DNA from: Desulfobia sp.
GTDB taxonomy: Bacteria; Desulfobacterota; Desulfobulbia; Desulfobulbales; SURF-16
Direction: 5' to 3'
Assembly: GCA_030608985.1 (NCBI GenBank)
Contig: JAUWDC010000061.1
Span: forward strand, 1 to 6,824
Length of the DNA stretch: 6,824 nucleotides
Numbering within the stretch: position 1 is the stretch's first letter; the number at the start of each line of letters is the position of its first letter. Positions 1 to 5,396 of this stretch are shown here, piece after piece. The notes under the pieces are model-generated. The model saw only the letters and a program-made list of their open reading frames with translations. It was not told the DNA's origin and ran no database searches. The position numbers were made by a program, and so were the translations under genes.

Positions 1-1
1 A

Positions 2-40
2 GATAGCGAACGAAGAGAGACCTTCGAGTATTTTATTTGA
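2..40 (+). CDS. Possible C-terminal tail of an upstream gene
   Basis: One frame is open from the window edge and reads DSERRETFEYFI before a TGA stop at 38-40. A second frame (from base 3) is also open and ends at TAA 45. Neither can be recognised from so few residues. The sequence turns strongly AT-rich just after these stops, which fits the end of a gene, but the call is little better than a guess. Confidence 0.2.
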   Translation, partial: DSERRETFEYFI

Positions 41-119
41 AAAGTAATATTTTTATTTCTTGTTATTTTTTTACACGAAATAAGCCTGTAAGGTACTAAT
101 TTTAAAAGGATAATAGGTA

Positions 120-515
120 ATGAGCACAGGTGGTGATGCAAATAAATCATATGATTTGAGGAAAATGGAAGATATTTTTTCCTGCCTCGAAATTATTACC
201 ATGGCTCGTGGTATTGTTTATCCTGTTGATGGGAATCTGGCTGCTCGGTTAGAGAAAGTAAGTAATGCTCTGAGTGCTTTTTCCCTGGTTGTGGATGAGG
301 CTCCATTTCCACCTGCCCAAGGCCTTGGCGGTAGAGAGCAAAAAGCACCTCGCAAGGAGCAATTCTCTCTAGATGCCGGCTATGGAAAAGACTCCGAACC
401 TCTTGATATCCTGTCTGACTTTCCTCAAACAGGACAAGGGAAAAAAGGGGCCGGAGGGAAAGGTTTTGATGATGACGGCATCATTGATATTTTGACTGGT
501 GAAAAAATTCGGTAA
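120..515 (+). CDS. Hypothetical protein with flexible linker and acidic C-terminal motif
   Basis: I do not recognise this 131-residue protein. The start ATG is supported by AAAGGA at 105-110, nine bases upstream. Residues about 11-60 look helical (DLRKMEDIFSCLEIITMARG, then a second helix with AARLEKVSNALSAF). Residues about 61-115 are rich in Gly, Pro, Lys and Gln and probably disordered. The C-terminus is acidic, DDDGIIDILTGEKIR at 117-131. The core of that motif echoes EPLDILSD at 93-100, so there are two similar hydrophobic-DIL peptides in an otherwise flexible tail, a layout typical of short docking motifs. There is no signal peptide, membrane segment or catalytic motif, so it is probably cytoplasmic. 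The stop lies 44 bp before the receiver gene on the same strand, suggesting co-transcription and a signalling or adaptor role. That role is inference from context only. Confidence 0.75.
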   Translation: MSTGGDANKSYDLRKMEDIFSCLEIITMARGIVYPVDGNLAARLEKVSNALSAFSLVVDEAPFPPAQGLGGREQKAPRKEQFSLDAGYGKDSEPLDILSDFPQTGQGKKGAGGKGFDDDGIIDILTGEKIR

Positions 516-559
516 TATTTCTCAGTGATGTTGAGAGGGAAAGAAAGGAGTATTATTAT

Positions 560-925
560 ATGGCAAGAATCATTGTCATCGACGATGAAGAATCGATCCA
601 GGTTTTGTTGAAAAAAATTCTGGAGCGTGCTGGACATAGTATAGAGGTCGCCTCAAACGGAAAAATAGGTCTTGAAATTCAGCAGAAGAATCCTGCAGAT
701 CTCATCATAACAGATCTTTTTATGCCGGTAAAAGAAGGGATGGAGACGATAATGGAACTCCATCGCGATTTCCCTGGGGTGAAAATAGTTGCCATGTCGG
801 GCGGTGATCGAAAAGGAAATATGGATTTCCTGGGGATGACGGAAAAACTTGGTGCCCACAGGATATTAAAGAAACCTTTTACTATGAATGACGTCATTGA
901 GGTTGTTGACAGCCTGCTCAAGTAA
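560..925 (+). CDS. Stand-alone response regulator receiver (CheY-like)
   Basis: The protein has 121 residues, the length of one receiver domain, and no output domain. The expected residues are present: the acidic pair D8-D9 in IVIDDEE, phospho-acceptor D52 in IITDLFMP, the switch Ser at S80 (VAMSGG), and K105 in the LKKPF loop. It should accept phosphate from a histidine kinase or phosphotransfer protein and act by binding a partner rather than DNA. AAGGAG at 545-550 sits nine bases before the ATG and fixes the start. It follows the 131-residue gene by 44 bp and is probably in the same operon. No kinase gene is visible in the window, so the upstream signal and the target are unknown. It could be chemotaxis-like, but nothing here supports that specifically. 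Confidence 0.95.
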   Translation: MARIIVIDDEESIQVLLKKILERAGHSIEVASNGKIGLEIQQKNPADLIITDLFMPVKEGMETIMELHRDFPGVKIVAMSGGDRKGNMDFLGMTEKLGAHRILKKPFTMNDVIEVVDSLLK

Positions 926-1080
926 GCCACGCCTTTACTATTTCTATATTCCTCTCACAGAGGCACAGAGTTCACAAAGGTTTTTTCTCAGTGCTCCCCA
1001 AGGGTATTTCTTTCAGGGCATCTCTGCGAGCTCTGTGAGAAACTTTGATGTTTTGTTGTGCCCGCCTGCGGAGATGATGG
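926..1080. repeat. Inverted CACAGAG-type intergenic repeat between convergent genes
   Basis: The 155 bp between the convergent stops contain TCTCACAGAG at 953-962 and its exact reverse complement CTCTGTGAGA at 1031-1040. The arms are built of short units: CACAGAG at 956 and 964 and CACAAAG at 973 on the left, and CTCTGCG at 1022 and CTCTGTG at 1031 on the right, spaced 8-9 bp. A small hairpin, CCTCT-CAC-AGAGG, lies at 951-963. Similar CACAGAG/CTCTGTG intergenic sequences are, from general knowledge, dispersed in many environmental genomes. I infer a member of such a family. It may also help stop transcription from both sides, but no classical hairpin plus T-run is present. No convincing gene is seen in it. 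Confidence 0.5.
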
Positions 1081-2022
1081 TTATTTGATCGTTCGAACCA
1101 GGCGGCCAAATGCTCCAGGTATGGTGCCGGATGCCCAGAAAACAGTCCCCTGTTTGAAATCACAGAACCAGTAACCGCCAGGATCTCTTTTTTCATTGAG
1201 AAAGATGAATGGTTGCTGGTCTGAAAAACAGGGATTCAGGTGAAGACCCCGGCTGTTTTTCTTCGGCTCCATGAGTGAAAGAGCTTCTTCCATGGTAGGC
1301 AACCTCCAATCACTGAATCCTGCAAATTTTTGTTCATTAGCCTTTTTGGCATGGCCAACCATTCGTCGAATACTGGTAATATCGTATCCATCAATTTGCC
1401 ACATAATTCCAGTAATCATGTCGGTAACGGTTAAACCGTCTTTGTTGTCAACGAGATAGTTTGTGAAAGATCCGTCAGGATTGTACTGGCTGTCGAAAAA
1501 TTTTTTCTCCTTGATGAGGTTGCCGACCTCTGGTTCGTTAATATATTCTGTTGTAGATGACAGGTTTACTTTTTCCAAATCCGGCATCGGCTGGTCAATC
1601 GTGGGAAGGTCAATCTGGTCAGCAACAACGTCAAGACCTGTTTTGATGGGGATAATTTTTGAGTCATCGTCAGCATCAACGACATTGTCGATAAGCCATT
1701 TTTTAATATCATCAGAAATGGCATATGTTTTATCAAGGCCCATTGTCTTGCCTTGCGAGGCAACAGCGTGGTCGATCAGATCCTGGGGGGCATCTATTTT
1801 TGCAAGAACTCTGGCAAATTTAATGCCTCGTTCCATGAGACATAACGTTGCCGGTTGCTCCCAGTTGTCTATGTAGAAATAGTAGAATCGTTCCGAGGCA
1901 TTACGTACACGATCTTTTCCCCCCCAGCTTTCAAAAATGGCAAAGGTTTCTGCCGGGATAAGATCCCAGTCAATTGATGGCTGCAGATCAGGATTCACTC
2001 CTAATTTTTCAAATAGACGCAT
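1081..2022 (-). CDS. DUF1566-domain protein with unrecognised N-terminal domain
   Basis: The start is set by a strong ribosome binding site, AGGGAGG at 2028-2034, five bases before ATG 2022-2020. The frame is open to an ATG at 2118, but that longer start has no such site. The protein has 313 residues. Residues about 195-313 are a DUF1566 (Lcl C-terminal) domain: GLTVTDMITGIMWQ near 196-209, SDWRLPTMEEALSLM near 237-251, GGYWFCD near 282-288, and the closing GRLVRTIK. Residues 1-115 form a separate region with PSIDWDLIPAETFAIFESWGG and a Trp/Tyr-rich stretch (ERFYYFYIDNW) that I cannot assign to a known fold. An acidic, low-complexity linker (about 115-190) joins the two. No signal peptide is seen, whereas many DUF1566 proteins are exported. 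Function is unknown. The gene is convergent to the receiver gene and divergent from glgX. Confidence 0.85.
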   Translation of the reverse strand: MRLFEKLGVNPDLQPSIDWDLIPAETFAIFESWGGKDRVRNASERFYYFYIDNWEQPATLCLMERGIKFARVLAKIDAPQDLIDHAVASQGKTMGLDKTYAISDDIKKWLIDNVVDADDDSKIIPIKTGLDVVADQIDLPTIDQPMPDLEKVNLSSTTEYINEPEVGNLIKEKKFFDSQYNPDGSFTNYLVDNKDGLTVTDMITGIMWQIDGYDITSIRRMVGHAKKANEQKFAGFSDWRLPTMEEALSLMEPKKNSRGLHLNPCFSDQQPFIFLNEKRDPGGYWFCDFKQGTVFWASGTIPGAFGRLVRTIK

Positions 2023-2027
2023 AACTT

Positions 2028-2034
2028 CCTCCCT
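2028..2034 (-). promoter_or_regulatory. Ribosome binding site fixing the DUF1566 gene start
   Basis: On the minus strand AGGGAGG precedes ATG 2022-2020 with a five-base spacer (AAGTT). It is an almost full anti-Shine-Dalgarno match and argues for the 313-residue product over the 345-residue reading from 2118. Confidence 0.85.
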
Positions 2035-2064
2035 ATGTAAACTTGACGAATTCGCAAAAAGCAC

Positions 2065-2108
2065 ATTGTGCAGATTAAAATGGTTAAGTTCAAACTTAGA
2101 AATTGAAC
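2065..2108 (-). promoter_or_regulatory. Possible promoter with overlapping inverted repeat for the DUF1566 gene
   Basis: Read on the minus strand, TTGAAC (2093-2088) and CACAAT (2070-2065) are separated by 17 bp. Each matches the sigma-70 consensus at four of six positions. The same GTTCAA (2088-2093) pairs with TTGAAC (2103-2108) as a 6-bp inverted repeat with a 9-bp spacer, so an operator could overlap the -35 box. A near-palindrome, TTAAGTTCAAACTTAG, lies at 2084-2099. In AT-rich DNA these matches can arise by chance. Confidence 0.3.
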
Positions 2109-2201
2109 ATCTCTTCATAGAGACTTAACCTGAAAGATAGTGTAAAAGAATATATTACCTTTGGTCTAAATTGTAAATAGTAATTATTCTTGGAAGTAAA
2201 A
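2109..2201 (+). promoter_or_regulatory. AT-rich upstream region of glgX
   Basis: This part of the divergent intergenic region should hold the glgX promoter. TATATT at 2151-2156 could be a -10 box, but the nearest -35-like hexamer (TTAACC, 2125-2130) is 20 bp away, which is too far for a normal sigma-70 promoter. GGAAG at 2192-2196 lies five bases before ATG 2202 and favours that codon over the in-frame TTG at 2190. I see no sigma-54 (-24/-12) motif here. Confidence 0.3.
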
Positions 2202-4316
2202 ATGTCATCAAAAAAACAAAAGCTTAAAACCGAGCCTGGGTTCCCCCTTCCACTGGGAACAACTATAACTCCTGATGGTGTTAATTTCTCTGTTTTTTCC
2301 AGACATGCCGAACAGGTAGCACTCCTCCTCTTTCAACCGGGTACTGGACCAAAATATGCTGAGATCAATCTTAACCCTACAATCAACAGAACAGGCGATG
2401 TCTGGCATATTCAGATATGCGACAAGGATACCAGCAGTCTTCGATATGGCTATAGGATGCAGGGTCCATGCGAACCCGAAGGGAGTGGCCATTTTTTCCA
2501 GAAAGATGCAATCCTTCTTGATCCATATGCAAAGGCCTTGACTGGCGGGACTCATTGGGGAGAGTGGTATACGCGCCCAGGAAGGAAAACAGCAGAGAGC
2601 AGATTTTTGCGGCGATGCTGTATTGTAGATGACCATTTTGACTGGGAGGGAGACCGCCCTCTTAATATTCCGTTGCGAGAATCGGTAATATATGAGTTGC
2701 ATGTTCGCGGCTTTACCTGCCACCCCAGTTCTCAAGTTGATCAACCAGGGACATATGAGGGCCTTGTCAGTAAAATTCCTTACTTGAAGAAGTTAGGGAT
2801 AACAGCTGTTGAACTCATGCCGGTGACCGAATTTTATGAAAATGAAAATACACGCCATGATCCGGTAACGGGTAAGCGTCTGAAGAACTTCTGGGGATAT
2901 AGTCCCCTGGCCTTTTTTGCTCCAAAGGCATCATATGCAGTCAACGGTATCAACGGTGATCAAGTCAGGGAATTCAAGGAAATGGTCAAAGCCCTGCACA
3001 AGGCAGGGATTGAGGTGATCCTTGATATTGTCTTTAATCATACGGCTGAAGGAGGTCTGGATGGCCCGGTATATAGTTTCCGGGGTATCGATAACACTAT
3101 TTACTATCTCCTGGGACAGGAAAAAGAGTATCTGAATTTTTCAGGATGCGGCAATACGCTTAACTGTAATCATCCACTTGTGCGTAATATGATTATGGAC
3201 TGTCTTCGTTACTGGGTTATCGAGATGCATGTTGATGGCTTTCGATTCGATCTGGCATCAATTCTGGGAAGGGATTCCAGGGGAGAGGTATTGCAGAACC
3301 CACCGGTTGTTGAGCAGATTGCTGAAGATCCTGTTCTTGCCAGTACAAAAATTATAGCTGAAGCCTGGGATGCTGCAGGTCTGTATCAGGTGGGGAACTT
3401 CTCAGAGCATGCCCGGTGGGCGGAATGGAACGGCAGGTTCCGGGATGATATTCGGGCTTTTATGTGCGGGCATGAAGGCATGGTTCCTGCTCTTGCCACC
3501 CGCATTGCCGGCAGTGCCGATCTTTACCAGAAAGGGGACCTCCGCCCTTATAACAGTATTAACTTCGTCACGAGTCATGACGGCTTCACCCTATATGATC
3601 TGGTGAGTTATAATGAAAAACATAATTTCCGCAATGGAGAAGAGAGTCGTGATGGCGACAACCACAATATCAGCTGGAACAGTGGTGTTGAAGGGGATAC
3701 GACGGATAATGATGTAATACGTTTGCGTTTTCAGCGCATGAAAACCATGGCTGTCCTGCTCTTTCTCTCCCAGGGAACACCAATGTTTCTTGCCGGGGAT
3801 GAATTTGGCCGCAGCCAACGGGGCAACAATAATGCCTATTGCCAGGACAATGAAATAAGCTGGGTTGACTGGCAATTGGCAGAACAGAACAGCGGCCTGC
3901 TCCGTTTTTTCCGTTTATTGATCCGGTTGCGGAAAGAGAATGGTGTATTCAGGAGAGAAGATTTTTTCTCTGAACCTGATGGTGATGGCATAGCGGAAAT
4001 TCTGTGGCAGTCTCACCAGCCAGGTGAGCAGGATTGGTCGGCAGGCTGCAAATCATTGGCTTTTCTTCTGAAGGGGTGTGTGAGCGGGCAGGAGAGGAAA
4101 GGGGATGACTTTTTTGTTATGGTCAACAGTAATGATAGCCCAGAGACATTTACTCTCCCTCAGCCGGAAAAGGATTATCGATGGCTTCAGGTTATTGATA
4201 CTGCCCAGGCGTCGCCAAATGATATTCTTGAGGTATCTGGCCAGATTACTGTCAGGGCCTCAGAATTGACTGTCGCATCCATGGCGGCAGTTGTCCTGAA
4301 AAGGGAAAAAATATGA
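2202..4316 (+). CDS. glgX: Glycogen debranching enzyme GlgX (GH13 isoamylase type)
   Basis: The product hydrolyses alpha-1,6 branch points of glycogen or limit dextrin in the cytoplasm, releasing linear malto-oligosaccharides. It has 704 residues from ATG 2202, a usual family length. The frame also allows a TTG start at 2190, but GGAAG at 2192-2196 fits the ATG. A CBM48-like N-terminal beta domain (about 12-110, GVNFSVFSRHA onward) precedes the TIM barrel. Conserved GH13 regions are all present (ATG numbering): DIVFNH at 275-280, DGFRFD with nucleophile D350, IIAEAWD with acid/base E387, and FVTSHD with H459-D460. The stretch AEAWDAAGLYQVGNF followed by WAEWNGRFRDD is typical of bacterial GlgX/isoamylase. 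A C-terminal beta domain follows from about 610. The stop overlaps the next gene in ATGA. No glgP, glgA, glgB or glgC neighbour is visible in the window. Confidence 0.95.
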   Translation: MSSKKQKLKTEPGFPLPLGTTITPDGVNFSVFSRHAEQVALLLFQPGTGPKYAEINLNPTINRTGDVWHIQICDKDTSSLRYGYRMQGPCEPEGSGHFFQKDAILLDPYAKALTGGTHWGEWYTRPGRKTAESRFLRRCCIVDDHFDWEGDRPLNIPLRESVIYELHVRGFTCHPSSQVDQPGTYEGLVSKIPYLKKLGITAVELMPVTEFYENENTRHDPVTGKRLKNFWGYSPLAFFAPKASYAVNGINGDQVREFKEMVKALHKAGIEVILDIVFNHTAEGGLDGPVYSFRGIDNTIYYLLGQEKEYLNFSGCGNTLNCNHPLVRNMIMDCLRYWVIEMHVDGFRFDLASILGRDSRGEVLQNPPVVEQIAEDPVLASTKIIAEAWDAAGLYQVGNFSEHARWAEWNGRFRDDIRAFMCGHEGMVPALATRIAGSADLYQKGDLRPYNSINFVTSHDGFTLYDLVSYNEKHNFRNGEESRDGDNHNISWNSGVEGDTTDNDVIRLRFQRMKTMAVLLFLSQGTPMFLAGDEFGRSQRGNNNAYCQDNEISWVDWQLAEQNSGLLRFFRLLIRLRKENGVFRREDFFSEPDGDGIAEILWQSHQPGEQDWSAGCKSLAFLLKGCVSGQERKGDDFFVMVNSNDSPETFTLPQPEKDYRWLQVIDTAQASPNDILEVSGQITVRASELTVASMAAVVLKREKI

Positions 4317-4837
4317 AAAAGATTCTGTTGACCGGAGATTCTCTCATTGAATTTTTTGACTGGCAGTCTCGTTGCCCTCAGTTTGATATTGCCAATGAAG
4401 GGATTGCCGGAGAAACTGTACGCGGCCTGCTGTATGGTTTGCCCTCTCTTGAAGCCAGGGTGGAGGTTCCTGATGCTGTTGTTCTCATGATTGGAACAAA
4501 TAACCTGGCAATGGATGATTATGCATTTCTCGGAGATTATCAGGAGATTATAGAGAAATTCCAGCAATGGTATCCTGATGCCCGGGTGGCTATTACAAGT
4601 CTGCTCCCTTTATATCTTCCATGGCTGGCTCCTGATGCTGTGCAACGTCTCAACGAGAGTTTGCAACAGATAGCTGAAAAGCGTGGGGTGGATTTTCTTG
4701 ATGTGTTTTCGCAGTTCCGGGCTGCAGGGAGAGAAGAAAGAGATCTTTTTCTCGAAGATGGTGTGCATTTAAGTGATGCCGGATATGCTGTGTGGTCACG
4801 TGTCATGGAAAAGTATTTTAAAGAGATTTTTACATGA
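4313..4837 (+). CDS. SGNH/GDSL-family hydrolase
   Basis: This is a 174-residue serine esterase or lipase-like hydrolase of the SGNH fold. Block I is LLTGDSLIEFF with nucleophile S10. Block II is NEGIAGETV with the oxyanion Gly near 33. Block III is MIGTNNL with N63. Block V is DGVHLSDAGY with D149 and H152 as the rest of the triad. There is no signal peptide or membrane segment, so it should act in the cytoplasm. Family members cleave acetyl, acyl or thioester bonds; the substrate cannot be read from the sequence. The start ATG overlaps the glgX stop (ATGA, 4313-4316), with AAGGGA six bases upstream of the ATG, so translation is probably coupled to glgX. That tight link suggests a role alongside alpha-glucan metabolism, for example removing an ester substituent, but this is inference. 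Confidence 0.92.
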   Translation: MKKILLTGDSLIEFFDWQSRCPQFDIANEGIAGETVRGLLYGLPSLEARVEVPDAVVLMIGTNNLAMDDYAFLGDYQEIIEKFQQWYPDARVAITSLLPLYLPWLAPDAVQRLNESLQQIAEKRGVDFLDVFSQFRAAGREERDLFLEDGVHLSDAGYAVWSRVMEKYFKEIFT

Positions 4838-4909
4838 TCTTGCCTAGTTAGTTTGCTTGCTATTTGCTGGGCAGGATGATACTGTTTGAAGGTTTATGAA
4901 ACATTTTTG

Positions 4910-4924
4910 GCCGAAATATTCGGC
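4910..4924. repeat. Short perfect hairpin GCCGAA-ATA-TTCGGC
   Basis: Six paired bases with a three-base loop. It is preceded by five T on the plus strand but followed by no T-run in either direction, so it is not a standard terminator. Its right arm is shared with a longer 11-base match at 5053-5063. Confidence 0.6.
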
Positions 4925-5090
4925 TTGATGTCGAATTACTGCTAAAAACACCGGAATGTAAATGTTTGGCATTGTTTCATAGTCGTGCAAGCAGGCCGCT
5001 GAGTCTATAGCTGGCTATGTGAAGTGGCCTGATCGTGCGATTATGGGACAATGCCGAATATTTACCTTTTTTTGATGCTCTGTTGCAACT

Positions 5091-5095
5091 GGAGG
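5091..5095 (+). promoter_or_regulatory. Ribosome binding site choosing the start of the 86-residue protein
   Basis: GGAGG lies nine bases before ATG 5105. An in-frame ATG at 5051 would lengthen the protein by 18 residues but has no such site, and the added residues (hydrophobic, two Cys) do not look like the rest of the protein. Confidence 0.75.
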
Positions 5096-5104
5096 AACGT
5101 TATT

Positions 5105-5365
5105 ATGTATGTGAAGATAGATAAAGATGCATTTGAAGCAGTAATGTTGACCCAAAAACTTAAAATTGTTGGAAAGGTGTATATGCTGCCGCAGGAGCGG
5201 CTTACCGATTTCATGTTATCTTCCAGTGCGACAGCATACCTTCCGGTTACCGATGCCACGATTTATAATCTTGACAGCGGTGCGCTTATTGCTAAAACAT
5301 CCTTTCTCAGCCTCAGCAAACACGAGGTAACCGCCATTTTCCCTGCTGCCGACCTGGTAGAATAA
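5105..5365 (+). CDS. Small hypothetical protein, possibly DUF6812-like
   Basis: The protein has 86 residues from ATG 5105, set by GGAGG at 5091-5095. It reads as one small beta-rich domain: [22 protein letters not shown] near 19-40, [16 protein letters not shown] near 44-59, and [16 protein letters not shown] near 66-81. The order of a KIxGxxxxxxxERLxDF stretch, a FIPVTDA-like strand and a closing 'I sits in the way of' strand resembles my memory of DUF6812 proteins, whose function is not known. I cannot check that match. No signal peptide or membrane helix is seen. It ends 31 bp before the NifA-like activator and is probably co-transcribed with it, which may make it an accessory or sensory partner. 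The function is unknown. Confidence 0.75.
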   Translation: MYVKIDKDAFEAVMLTQKLKIVGKVYMLPQERLTDFMLSSSATAYLPVTDATIYNLDSGALIAKTSFLSLSKHEVTAIFPAADLVE

Positions 5366-5396
5366 GTGCCGGAGATTCCTTTCCATTAATAAAATC

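Larger units (their letters stand above)
4838..5104 (+). promoter_or_regulatory. Structured non-coding leader upstream of the small-protein/activator operon
   Basis: No gene is supported in these 267 bp. Several inverted repeats are visible. TATGAAACA (4895-4903) pairs exactly with TGTTTCATA (4973-4981). Inside lies a hairpin GCCGAA-ATA-TTCGGC (4910-4924). CAGGCC (4992-4997) pairs with GGCCTG (5026-5031) around a small ATAG/CTAT hairpin (5007-5018). AAATATTCGGC (4914-4924) is also the exact reverse complement of GCCGAATATTT (5053-5063), so its 3' part can pair either locally or with a segment close to the next ribosome binding site. TCGTGC recurs at 4983 and 5033. A loose 9-bp stem with a 19-base loop (4839-4875) follows the upstream stop but lacks a T-run. 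I match it to no known riboswitch class. It may be a regulatory leader, or an operator region. Confidence 0.4.

Noticed and set aside
1463..1876. 137-codon plus-strand open frame
   Set aside because: It is antisense to the DUF1566 protein gene, which has a strong ribosome binding site and conserved motifs.
2208..2744. 178-codon open frame on the minus strand
   Set aside because: It is antisense to the CBM48 and early barrel part of glgX and shows no domain.
2737..2746. Palindrome GTTGATCAAC as an operator
   Set aside because: It is inside the glgX coding region and encodes ordinary residues; a 10-bp palindrome is expected by chance in a gene of this size.
4839..4875. Terminator after the SGNH hydrolase gene
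   Set aside because: The stem has two wobble pairs, a 19-base loop and no T-run, so it is not a convincing intrinsic terminator.
4896..4928. Ten-codon leader peptide (MKHFWPKYSA)
   Set aside because: The AAGG before it is too close to the ATG, no codon run suggests attenuation, and the sequence is better explained by the inverted repeats.
5025..5039. TGGCCT...TGC as a sigma-54 promoter
   Set aside because: The GG and GC are nine bases apart instead of ten, a spacing that this sigma factor does not tolerate well.
5072..5088. Possible sigma-54 promoter with a perfect TTGCAA -12 element
   Set aside because: The -24 element is TTGATG rather than TGGCAC, and the transcript would start after the ribosome binding site at 5091-5095.
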